The notes under the pieces were generated by a model that saw only the letters and a list, made by a program, of their open reading frames with translations, was not told where the DNA came from and did no database searches. 64,000 nucleotides of DNA from Candidatus Omnitrophota bacterium (GTDB taxonomy: Bacteria > Omnitrophota > Gorgyraeia > Zapsychrales > JAKLDJ01): NCBI GenBank assembly GCA_022703585.1, contig JAKLDJ010000004.1, positions 135,594 to 199,593 of the forward strand, given 5' to 3'. The translations under genes and the position numbers were made by a program. Positions 52,647 through 60,066 of this stretch are shown here, piece by piece. The stretch's first letter is position 1; each line of letters starts with the position of its first letter.

Positions 52647-53300
52647 TTATGAAACCCTTCGTTTTCGCAGTAATCCAAGTAATCCTAACCCCAAAAGGCT
52701 TAAAGTCGCCGGCTCGGGAGTAACCGTAAATGAGCCACCCATGTTGTCATTGGAGCAGCTGGCAACCGAATAAAAAAGATTAATGTTCGTGTCATGCGGA
52801 AAATAGTTGTAGTCCATAACCAGATGCCAGCGATAATCCGGGTTTGAACCTATGAGCTCTTCAAAGGAAAAAGTGCTCGCCGAACCCAAAAGAGTTCCGG
52901 ATGTAATGGCGACCGGCTGTCCATGATTATAGCCATACCCGGGGATAGCATAATCATCCGAGACATTAAGAGTATTGATGCTGTAAAAACCACCCGGAAT
53001 TAAGCCTTCATGATCGGTAAAAACGACACCGTGGTCATAAATACCATCACTGTTAAAATCAAAGAACAAGTCTCCGGCAAATGTGTTCCAGGCGCCAACC
53101 GTAACCCCGGTTTGAGGATAATTGGTATAGATATCAAAAGTCATAGTATTTCCGCTTTCAACGATATCCATCCCGTAAAGTTCAAACGCTGCGATTCCAA
53201 GCCTATCCCCGACAACATCATCAAGAGTATAGGCCTGGGCTTTTCCTGCCGCCAAAAGCAATATGAGTAAAATTGACAAAGCTAAGAGATTTTTTTTCAT
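52647..53300 (-). CDS. PEP-CTERM protein
   Basis: 217 residues; two bases after the preceding gene. Signal peptide (LLALSILLILLLAAGKAQA), a body with DLFFDFNSDGIYDHGVVFTD, and the tail VTPEPATLSLLGLGLLGLLR with KRRVS. The body pattern is found in several PEP-CTERM proteins whose function is unknown. Confidence 0.88.
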   Translation of the reverse strand: MKKNLLALSILLILLLAAGKAQAYTLDDVVGDRLGIAAFELYGMDIVESGNTMTFDIYTNYPQTGVTVGAWNTFAGDLFFDFNSDGIYDHGVVFTDHEGLIPGGFYSINTLNVSDDYAIPGYGYNHGQPVAITSGTLLGSASTFSFEELIGSNPDYRWHLVMDYNYFPHDTNINLFYSVASCSNDNMGGSFTVTPEPATLSLLGLGLLGLLRKRRVS

Positions 53301-53302
53301 AA

Positions 53303-53977
53303 TTAAACTGTTCCTTTTTTATTAACAATCTTTAAAATGCGCTTTCGTACCAACCCGAGTAACCCTAATCCTAAAAGACTCAAGCTGGCAGGCTCAGGCG
53401 TATGATGACATTGCGGACAATCCGGCACTAAAACCGAATCATAATATATAGGATTGTTTCCGTATTTGACCAGGCCGGTTCCCAGGTAATTCGTATTATC
53501 GATCGGCGCGCTAAACCAGAAATAGTCATATTCCCCTATCATATCCAACGAATCACTGCCGATATTATTCCATTTGACACCCCAACTCTCGGTTGAACCA
53601 TCATAGCCGGAGACAAAGCTATACTGCCTAAAAACATCGCCGGTTAAACCGCTCAAGTTAGAACCATTGGTCGGAAGACCGTTAGCCCCCGCTGTCAACG
53701 CCATAACTTGCAAAAGGTCTGCATCGTAACAATCGGGCAACTCTAAAGTGAAATGACTAAAACCGTTGTGCGCGGTGCCGCCCGGAACAACATCCACGCG
53801 GTATAGCCATTGATACCAATTGTCGTATCCGCCCAGGCCCGCGTTAGCCGCATCCGGCGATGTGCTGACAAAGCTAATATTAAAGATATAGCTGGCAGGT
53901 TGTGCTGCAGCTTGATTGACAGAAGTTAGGCCTAAAAAGCAAAATGCAATTAATGCGGCTGCTAATAATCTTTTCAC
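53303..53977 (-). CDS. PEP-CTERM protein
   Basis: 224 residues, GTG start overlapping the preceding stop (GTGA). Signal peptide (LLAAALIAFCFLGLTSVNQA), a body of about 170 residues with WYQWLYRVDVVPGGTAHNGF, and the tail HTPEPASLSLLGLGLLGLVR with a longer basic end (KRILKIVNKKGTV) than its relatives. Confidence 0.87.
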   Translation of the reverse strand: MKRLLAAALIAFCFLGLTSVNQAAAQPASYIFNISFVSTSPDAANAGLGGYDNWYQWLYRVDVVPGGTAHNGFSHFTLELPDCYDADLLQVMALTAGANGLPTNGSNLSGLTGDVFRQYSFVSGYDGSTESWGVKWNNIGSDSLDMIGEYDYFWFSAPIDNTNYLGTGLVKYGNNPIYYDSVLVPDCPQCHHTPEPASLSLLGLGLLGLVRKRILKIVNKKGTV

Positions 53978-54273
53978 GATCTCTTACCTTTTTTTCTTTT
54001 CAAAACTGCCAATCCCGCCATACCCATTCCAAACAATGCCATCGATAACGGCTCTGGAACAACCGGCTGCTGTTCATCGCACGGGTCAGGTGTCAAACAT
54101 GGTTGGGGAACCGGTTTTGGATCAAGCGGATACAGCGGCCCATCAAACGGGTACGGAGAGGCAGGCTTAGGAGGAAAAGCAAACCCCGCTGACACAAAAA
54201 CAAACGATAACCCGACAAAGACCATCACTGCCAAAAACAACATTTTCATTCTTAAGCTGCAAAGCGCGATCAT
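53974..54273 (-). CDS. Short Pro-rich PEP-CTERM protein
   Basis: 99 residues from ATG 54273, right after the stop of the sugar transferase gene, with AGAAGGGG upstream; the frame is open to 54348 but this would lie inside that gene. Signal peptide (MLFLAVMVFVGLSFVFVSAG), a Pro-rich middle of only about 40 residues (PPKPASPYPFDG, LDPKPVPQPCLTPDPC), and the tail VVPEPLSMALFGMGMAGLAV with KRKKGKRS. No folded domain: almost only a signal and a sorting tail. Confidence 0.8.
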   Translation of the reverse strand: MIALCSLRMKMLFLAVMVFVGLSFVFVSAGFAFPPKPASPYPFDGPLYPLDPKPVPQPCLTPDPCDEQQPVVPEPLSMALFGMGMAGLAVLKRKKGKRS

Positions 54274-54275
54274 TT

Positions 54276-55142
54276 TTATCTTGCCCCTTCTCCGGTAAAC
54301 ACCACGCGGATAGTCCGCAGCAATATCAAGAAATCCGTCCACAGACAAAGTTTTTTGATATACAGCAGATCGTATTTGATTTTCTTTCGAACATCACTCA
54401 AGGTTTCATCATACCGGTGCCATACCTGGGCTAAACCGGTGAGGCCGGGCTTGACCGCCAGGCGTTTTTCATAATCAGAAATTTCTGCTTTAAATTTTTC
54501 AACAAAGAAAGGCCGTTCGGGACGCGGACCTATGAGGCTCATGTCGCCTTTAAGGATATTGATCAATTGCGGCAGTTCATCAAGATGGGCCTTGCGGATA
54601 AATCTCCCGCCAAGGATGAGGCGGCGGTCATTGGCCCCTGCCCACACCGGGCCGGTTTCTTTTTCCGCATCCACCCGCATAGTGCGGAATTTGAATATTT
54701 CGAATAACTCCCCGTCTTTACCAACGCGTACTTGTTTGTAGAGGATCGGGCCGCGCGAAACTAATTTAATAAAAATCGCCGCACACAATAACAGCGGCGA
54801 AAGAATAATCAGGCCTACAATTGACGAGGTAATATCAAAAGCGCGTTTGAGGGTAATATAAACACGGCGGACAAAACCCACGAGCATGCCAAAAACACCG
54901 CTGCCAAAGAGTGCGAGCGTGGCAGGCTCGGGAGCGCGGGAGCGCGTAGCCGGAGTTAGCTCAGAAATAACGTCGGAAGTGTTTGTAGAATCTGTAATTG
55001 CAGTCGTATCATCGGGTTGAATAATTGAGATCGCAGCCCAGGTGGTCGTGGCGATAATAAACATGATAACGGCTGCTGACAGGAAAATCGCTAAATTTCT
55101 GCGTCTTGAGCCAAGCCTATGTGAGTATTTGCGTGATTTCAT
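54276..55142 (-). CDS. Sugar transferase (phosphoglycosyltransferase) with an internal PEP-CTERM-like segment
   Basis: 288 residues from ATG 55142; the frame is open to 55172, but this would start inside the sigma-54 -24 box. Residues 1-40 resemble a signal peptide (NLAIFLSAAVIMFIIATTTW), 41-65 are a Thr/Ser-rich linker, then APEPATLALFGSGVFGMLVG with FVRR follows at about 70-95. A complete bacterial sugar transferase follows: TLKRAFDITSSIVGLIILSP, EIFKFRTMRVDAEKE (catalytic Asp-Glu), RFIRKAHLDELPQLINILKG and SLIGPRPERP. It would move a sugar-1-phosphate to undecaprenyl phosphate to begin a glycan. PEP-CTERM segments normally close a protein; here one precedes an enzyme. Confidence 0.88.
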   Translation of the reverse strand: MKSRKYSHRLGSRRRNLAIFLSAAVIMFIIATTTWAAISIIQPDDTTAITDSTNTSDVISELTPATRSRAPEPATLALFGSGVFGMLVGFVRRVYITLKRAFDITSSIVGLIILSPLLLCAAIFIKLVSRGPILYKQVRVGKDGELFEIFKFRTMRVDAEKETGPVWAGANDRRLILGGRFIRKAHLDELPQLINILKGDMSLIGPRPERPFFVEKFKAEISDYEKRLAVKPGLTGLAQVWHRYDETLSDVRKKIKYDLLYIKKLCLWTDFLILLRTIRVVFTGEGAR

Positions 55143-55155
55143 ACACTTTATATAG

Positions 55156-55171
55156 AGCAATTCGCGTGCCA
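55156..55171 (-). promoter_or_regulatory. Sigma-54 promoter of the PEP-CTERM operon
   Basis: Minus strand TGGCAC (55171-55166), five bases, TTGCT (55160-55156), an exact fit to the TGGCAY-N5-TTGCW consensus. The predicted start of transcription is about 55145, three bases ahead of the chosen ATG, so translation would be nearly leaderless. A sigma-54 activator is coded at 44459. Confidence 0.75.
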
Positions 55172-55303
55172 AGTTTGCGGATTATTTTACTCTTTTTTAG
55201 AATTCGCAAATAGCTGGTAAATGGCAGTTTAGAAAGCAATATTTTACCCAAAAAACTCCTGACCAGGACAATCCCAGACAACCCCGGACAAGTCCGACTA
55301 GAA

Positions 55304-55342
55304 ACATGTTGAGATTTTCCAACATGTCGATTTTGGTATAAT
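55304..55342 (+). promoter_or_regulatory. Inverted repeat with plus-strand -10 box, no downstream gene
   Basis: ACATGTTG, eight bases, CAACATGT (55304-55327) and, ten bases on, TATAAT (55337-55342). The -35 region is poor. It points on the plus strand into the repeat at 55400-55584 and away from the PEP-CTERM operon. Perhaps an operator or a small RNA promoter. Confidence 0.35.
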
Positions 55343-55399
55343 AGTATTAGAGGGCGACCGGAGTTAAGATTTGAGACAAATCCTAAGCACAAAACTCTC

Positions 55400-55584
55400 A
55401 AGGTTAGTAAGGTTATAAAGGTTTTGAATGTTGCGAAGGTTACCTGATTCATAGACATTCTTAATGTTGATTGAGGTTAGTTGAGGTTATATTTCATCCT
55501 CCCTCGCAAAACCTTAGACAACCTCAATCAACGTCTCCAAAAGCAACCTTCATAACCTCCATAACTTTCATAACCTTTATAACA
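55400..55584. repeat. Imperfect long inverted repeat of GGTTA/TAACC type, gene-less
   Basis: Left arm of GGTTA-rich DNA and right arm of TAACC-rich DNA. Exact pairings: GTTATAAAGGTT (55412-55423) with AACCTTTATAAC (55572-55583) and GTTGATTGAGGTT (55466-55478) with AACCTCAATCAAC (55520-55532). The same kind of arms flank the four-helix-bundle gene at 57258, so this looks like a shorter, gene-less copy. The rest of 55173-55673 shows nothing else. Confidence 0.6.
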
Positions 55585-55673
55585 TTTAAACCAGTTTTAT
55601 TTCGGTCATTTGATATTGTTTAGAGTTTAGAAATTAGGATTTAGGATTTTTTTAGACTTGCACTTAGATTAAC

Positions 55674-56309
55674 TTACGGCAGATATTTGTAAAGATACGG
55701 CAGAATTGTTGCGGAAAATTCCTTTAGAGTTTTAGCAGCCAATTCTTTATCATTGCCTTTAACATCCGTCGAGATACGGATAAGCGCGCTGCTGGCAGGC
55801 TGGTTAAAAAGTGTTTTAAAAGCAATCAGGGCTTGTTGTTTCCAATAACTCGCCGTAAACGAACCGCCCACCTTAAACCAGTAATAGGCGATCTGTTGTT
55901 CGGCGCGGCTTTCCATGACAAGACGATTAACGTCTAAGACCAAATTTTGTTCGGCAATCGTTATCGCCGATACCGAATGCTCAAGGATCGTGGTTCCGCT
56001 GCCGGTATAACAAACCTCCGGGGGATGCGAAACTTTTCGGTTATACTGCGAATAGACAATAAAAAGATATACCTTCTCTCCCGAGGCACGGGAATACTCG
56101 CGCATAAAGGCATTGCGCGTTTCCAGGATTTCATATTCTTTATCGGTAATGGTTAATTCCCGGGACGTCCACTCCTTTATTTGCTTCGGAAACAGATGAA
56201 TATTGGCCGTGTCTTTTTGCAGATACTCTTTAAAATAAAGCTGCCAAGATAACGCTCCCGCCAAAATAAAAAATCCCAAAATAATATAAAATGATTTATC
56301 TTTTTTCAT
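55674..56309 (-). CDS. epsI: Exosortase-associated EpsI family protein
   Basis: 211 residues. N-terminal membrane helix, then SHPPEVCYTGSG near residue 97, the EpsI hallmark, and YYWFKVGGSFTASYWKQQ near residue 145. EpsI proteins stand next to or fused with exosortases in exopolysaccharide loci and are needed for that system; their chemistry is not known. It follows the exosortase gene by three bases. Confidence 0.92.
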   Translation of the reverse strand: MKKDKSFYIILGFFILAGALSWQLYFKEYLQKDTANIHLFPKQIKEWTSRELTITDKEYEILETRNAFMREYSRASGEKVYLFIVYSQYNRKVSHPPEVCYTGSGTTILEHSVSAITIAEQNLVLDVNRLVMESRAEQQIAYYWFKVGGSFTASYWKQQALIAFKTLFNQPASSALIRISTDVKGNDKELAAKTLKEFSATILPYLYKYLP

Positions 56310-56312
56310 CCG

Positions 56313-57155
56313 TTACTCCAGTATCTTTCCGACGGCAAACAACATTAAGAAAGCCAGCGCGAAAACCATAAACCCGGAGAAATCATGGATAAAGCCTTCC
56401 GTGTGCTGCGGCCCCCAGACTTCGGAGACAATCGACAGAAAAATAATCCGGACCACGTTGGTCAAAATCGCGATCGGGATAGTAGATAAAAATAATATGA
56501 TCTTTTTTGTCCGCGATGAAGTCATCCAATAGGCAAAAATAGAACCCAAAGCGGTTAGCGAAATCAATGACCGCAGGCCGCTACAAACATCATCCACAAT
56601 TACGTAGGACGTGCGCATCTTTATAAGGCTCCCCTCGCGGACAGCCGGGATATGCATTCCGTTTAAGGCCGCCGCCGCGATTTGCGCGGCAAAGAGTTTC
56701 ATTTGAAAACTGATATTGGCGATAATGACCATGGGTAGCGGGATCATGAAGAAAAGAAACGCGACCGGAAAGGCCACCTCCATCAACATCGCCGTGCCGT
56801 ATAAATGCAGGATTAAACCCGGAATAACCAGCATGAGCGAGAACCCCGACGAGAAATAGACGCGAAACAAGGAACTAAAAAGATGAATAGCCAGCCCCGC
56901 GAAGATAAGCTTGATGCCCCAGGGCGATGATGCCTTATGGATTTTAGCGAGCGTTTCTCTCTTCTGCCAGATAAGAAAAATGCTCACCAGCGGGATCAAA
57001 ATACCGTGCGTATAGTAGGAATCTCTTGCGAACCATCTGCCCCACATCCAGATAAATGTCGGGACGTAAACGAGCAGGCAGACGGCTGCTAGCGTCAACT
57101 CACGGGCGTGATTTTTGGCGATAGAGATTAGTTTCTTATCGAGGGATTTAGTCAT
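56313..57155 (-). CDS. xrt: Exosortase (EpsH/Xrt family)
   Basis: 280 residues from ATG 57155; a TTG twelve bases earlier is possible, and neither has a ribosome site. About eight transmembrane helices. Catalytic triad visible: Cys in VDDVCSGLRSLISL near residue 200, Arg in NVVRIIFLS near residue 243, His in GFIHDFSGFMVF near residue 262. It recognises PEP-CTERM tails and cleaves or transfers them during export; eight targets lie immediately downstream in transcription order. Just upstream of it lies the four-helix-bundle repeat element, so the insertion may have replaced its own leader. Confidence 0.93.
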   Translation of the reverse strand: MTKSLDKKLISIAKNHARELTLAAVCLLVYVPTFIWMWGRWFARDSYYTHGILIPLVSIFLIWQKRETLAKIHKASSPWGIKLIFAGLAIHLFSSLFRVYFSSGFSLMLVIPGLILHLYGTAMLMEVAFPVAFLFFMIPLPMVIIANISFQMKLFAAQIAAAALNGMHIPAVREGSLIKMRTSYVIVDDVCSGLRSLISLTALGSIFAYWMTSSRTKKIILFLSTIPIAILTNVVRIIFLSIVSEVWGPQHTEGFIHDFSGFMVFALAFLMLFAVGKILE

Positions 57156-57170
57156 AGGGAAATCCAATTA

Positions 57171-57253
57171 GTTAGGTTAGCTGAAGTTATGAAAGTTATT
57201 TGAGGTTTTAGAGGTTGCATTTTTTAGGTTATTTTAGGTTACAAAAAGTTAAG
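57171..57253. repeat. Left arm of the four-helix-bundle element (GGTTA-rich)
   Basis: Irregular copies of GGTTA, AGTTA and AGGTT every 7-12 bases fill the space between the exosortase start and the four-helix-bundle gene. It is the complement in kind of the right arm at 57654-57733. Confidence 0.55.
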
Positions 57254-57257
57254 CCTG

Positions 57258-57656
57258 CTAATCTTTACCCATGACCTTCCATTTTCCCTTATTTGAAGAT
57301 TGACTCATCGCCTTAATATACTGGGTGCTCATATAGCTCGCACTTTGGTACAACTCAAAGAATTTTTTGTATTCAGACGCAGTGATCAGCTTATCCTCTA
57401 GGCAATCTTCCATATCACCGCTTAATTCTTCTAATGACCCCTTGCTGATTCTAATGCTGTGAATAAATTCTCCCAGCGTGCCTTTGCTATAGCCTTCTCG
57501 TATATTTTGTTTGGCTGAGCGCGCGGCATCACGCATCTGCGAAATCAACCGTAAGTTCGATTTATCAAAACGTTCCGTAATCGAATGAATTATTTTTCTG
57601 ATCTCGCAAATATCTTGATAAAATTTTAACTTCTCGTAAGGTTTTTCTTCACTCAT
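57258..57656 (-). CDS. Four-helix bundle protein (23S rRNA intervening-sequence family)
   Basis: 132 residues. ISQMRDAARSAKQNIREGYS near residue 40 is the signature of the S23/IVP-type family, with the following helix having FIHSIRISKGSLEELSGDME. Members occur inside 23S rRNA intervening sequences and, elsewhere, as single genes among repeats; Avd of diversity-generating retroelements has a similar fold. Their action is unknown. Here it is flanked by inverted low-complexity repeats and interrupts the exopolysaccharide gene row, which suggests a mobile unit. Confidence 0.9.
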   Translation of the reverse strand: MSEEKPYEKLKFYQDICEIRKIIHSITERFDKSNLRLISQMRDAARSAKQNIREGYSKGTLGEFIHSIRISKGSLEELSGDMEDCLEDKLITASEYKKFFELYQSASYMSTQYIKAMSQSSNKGKWKVMGKD

Positions 57657-57793
57657 ATAACCTCATCCAACCTCACGCAACCTCTTTAAAGCAACCTGCA
57701 TAACCTACATAACCTTTATAACCTCTATAACCTGTAACGTGTGACTTGTAACTCGTTACGTGTGACCTGTGACTTGCAGCTTGTGACTTGCCC
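57654..57793. repeat. Right arm of the four-helix-bundle element (AACCT-rich, then GTGACTTG-type repeats)
   Basis: 57654-57733 is made of TAACCT, CAACCT and related copies; 57734-57793 changes to variants of GTGACTTGTAACTCGT and CTTGTGACTTG. The arm ends at the very stop codon of the next gene (57794). Confidence 0.55.
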
Positions 57794-58960
57794 CTACTTC
57801 CGTGCTTTTTCCCATCGCACATTTTGCTTCACAAACGCAAATCTCCAAAACCCCACCAGTGCCGAAAAATTCAACAAGCAAAATACATACGGCGCATAGC
57901 ACAAATTCAAGACGGGTTTAAGGATAGCATATTTTGTATTTCTTAGCAAGGCGCCGAATAAGGCCATGGTGTAGAAAATAATTTGCAAAATAAAGAGTGT
58001 CCGGTAAGTCGGTTCATAGATGAGCGCCGAATTAAGAAGAAAAACCGTGATTAAGATAAACGGAGCGACGACGCGAAACAGTTTATGCGAAATAAATTGA
58101 ATCGCGATCGGGCTTAAAAACGGGATAAATAATCTTCCGAAGAATCCAAAGATTTGATAATTGCCGGACAATGTCCTCGCTTTCCGACGGTGTTCCTCGC
58201 TTGCTGTGGTTGCCACCTGGTCAAACGCTTTTGCCGAGTCATCAAAGATCGCCCGGTAACCTTGCTGAATAATTTTTAGCGGCGTGTACATATCATCCAA
58301 AATAATATCTGTTGGCAGCGGGCTAAATAATTTTGCGCGAATCGCATAGATCGCGCCTGTCGCCCCCAGCATCGAATGAATTCGGCTTTCATAGCGGCGG
58401 ACAAACTTTTCATAATTCCAATACAAATTAACACCCTTGGCCGTTGCCCCTTCACTTTTATGAAAAACCAATTCCCCGCTCACGCAACCGATTTTTTCAT
58501 CCGCAAAGTTAGCGACCAATTGCCGCAGAGCGTCTTTGGCAAACAACTGCCGCGCATCTGTAAAAACAATAATCTCTCCCTTGGCCTGTGGAACCAGATC
58601 GTTAAGGACCGCGGCCTTTCCCCTCCGGGTTTCAAATGCAAAGAGACGGACTTGCTCATTTGAGAATTTCCGGACAATGTCATTGGTCCGGTCCGCCGAG
58701 CCGTCAGAGCCAATCATAATGCTCAATTTTTCCTTTGGGTAATCCAACTCGAGGAGATTCTTGATCTTATTTTCAATGACATCAGCCTCATTATAGGCAG
58801 AGAAAATGATTGAAATGTTTGGCGTGATCTCCCCTTTACCTATTTTCTTCAGAAATAACTTCGCGAGCAGAAATAGAAACGCTGGATAAAGAAAGTACCC
58901 ATAGATGATGAGAAAGATAAGTAGCCAAAGTAACAAAGTAATCATTCTGGTTTCCATCAT
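57794..58960 (-). CDS. Membrane glycosyltransferase family 2, processive type
   Basis: 388 residues. Hydrophobic helix at the N-terminus, GT-A core with ISIIFSAYNEADVIENKIKN and GSDGSADRTND, VFTDARQLFAKDAL near residue 130, LDDMYTPLKIIQQGYRAIFD near 220, and HRRKARTLSGNYQIF near 255, which corresponds to the RxxRW-like product-binding helix. Several C-terminal helices follow. The layout suits a polymer-extending enzyme at the inner membrane. The gene ends where the right arm of the four-helix-bundle element begins. Confidence 0.88.
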   Translation of the reverse strand: MMETRMITLLLWLLIFLIIYGYFLYPAFLFLLAKLFLKKIGKGEITPNISIIFSAYNEADVIENKIKNLLELDYPKEKLSIMIGSDGSADRTNDIVRKFSNEQVRLFAFETRRGKAAVLNDLVPQAKGEIIVFTDARQLFAKDALRQLVANFADEKIGCVSGELVFHKSEGATAKGVNLYWNYEKFVRRYESRIHSMLGATGAIYAIRAKLFSPLPTDIILDDMYTPLKIIQQGYRAIFDDSAKAFDQVATTASEEHRRKARTLSGNYQIFGFFGRLFIPFLSPIAIQFISHKLFRVVAPFILITVFLLNSALIYEPTYRTLFILQIIFYTMALFGALLRNTKYAILKPVLNLCYAPYVFCLLNFSALVGFWRFAFVKQNVRWEKARK

Positions 58961-58971
58961 AAATTTTTTAT

Positions 58972-60063
58972 TTACGTTTTCAAAACTTGATAATCCCTGT
59001 ATTCCCCGGGATCCCCGGTTTCGCCCGCTTCAGCCGCACGGATTATATTATACATTTCTCTAGCACTTGCGTAATGAAGGACAAAATTTTCTTTATCATT
59101 GTATCGCGATTCGAGGTAAGAAAACACGCCATCTAACCCACCATCAAGAAGAAGTTTAATATTAATCTCTTCAGCGCCATGGGTATACACTTTAACAAAT
59201 ATCCAGTCAGGCTTACCATAGACGCAAATGCGCTGCTTTATCCAAAGGTCAATGCGGTTCAGTGTTGGCAAGTTAGAAGCTGCAATTTCCCCGTTTTCTA
59301 TTTTCGGAAAGATAAACGAGCTACGTTGTTTAAAGTTTAATGTGAGCGGACCCTGGATAATCATAAGACCATCACCTCTTGTTTTTCCGACGACAACATC
59401 CTGACCAGTATTGTGAGATTTTGGTTGATGGCCCATGCTATGGGCATAATAAATACTGTTAATTTTTGATGTTTGAGTAATGTCAGGTGCTGACGGCAAA
59501 GTAAAGTCAGCATAACATCCCATCTCTTTAAGTATTTGTATTTCATTGCTCACACCACAAAATCGTCCATCTGGACGCGAATTGTTTAAAGCCCAATTGC
59601 CATGGATAAACCCAAACCTGACTTCGCTTGTCACCCTATCTTTTCCCAGCAACCCATGACCCGAGAAATCACCCTTCGCTTTTTGCAATTTCTCCTTCAA
59701 ATCTTCTTCAGTATCATTGTCATGATGGAGCTGAATTTCAACTTCGCTCAGATTATGACCGCATAATGTAGCCAGCATCTCAACTTGTTGCGAATCGTAA
59801 GCTTCAATAGGATAGAAAAATGTGTGCCGGGGATGGCAACCATCGGCATCCAAATGTTCTTTTGATATTGCCGGATATCTTTCTGCCCAAGCGGATACAC
59901 GTTCCCTTTCCGTGGCCTTGTCAGTGGTTCTAATGTTCGGCTCAAAATGGTCAGCTATACAAAAAATAATATGTGTAGGCTTGCAGACGGTTTCCCGGAC
60001 AACAAGTCTCCTGGTTTCTCTTGCAATGTAGGAGCCAATCCAGTTTTGTATATTTTTAATCAT
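58972..60063 (-). CDS. Polysaccharide-deacetylase-like protein
   Basis: 363 residues. FCIADHFEPNIRTTDKATE near residue 35 and VEIQLHHDNDTEEDL near residue 108, then VRFGFIHGNWALNNSRPDG near residue 148, are the His/Asp-rich blocks of a NodB-like TIM barrel in an unusual form (DH and HHD in place of the classical DD and HS/TH). No signal peptide is seen, so it might act in the cytoplasm or remain attached by partners. It lies among glycosyltransferases, four bases after one of them. Deacetylation or hydrolysis of a lipid-linked glycan are possible. Confidence 0.65.
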   Translation of the reverse strand: MIKNIQNWIGSYIARETRRLVVRETVCKPTHIIFCIADHFEPNIRTTDKATERERVSAWAERYPAISKEHLDADGCHPRHTFFYPIEAYDSQQVEMLATLCGHNLSEVEIQLHHDNDTEEDLKEKLQKAKGDFSGHGLLGKDRVTSEVRFGFIHGNWALNNSRPDGRFCGVSNEIQILKEMGCYADFTLPSAPDITQTSKINSIYYAHSMGHQPKSHNTGQDVVVGKTRGDGLMIIQGPLTLNFKQRSSFIFPKIENGEIAASNLPTLNRIDLWIKQRICVYGKPDWIFVKVYTHGAEEINIKLLLDGGLDGVFSYLESRYNDKENFVLHYASAREMYNIIRAAEAGETGDPGEYRDYQVLKT

Positions 60064-60066
60064 ATT

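Noticed and set aside
55143-55172. Upstream start for the sugar transferase fusion
   Set aside because: The first codon would overlap the sigma-54 -24 box, and so would be upstream of the predicted transcript start.
57258-57656. Diversity-generating retroelement accessory protein (Avd)
   Set aside because: The fold is similar, but no reverse transcriptase, template repeat or variable repeat is visible in the window; the S23-like signature fits better.
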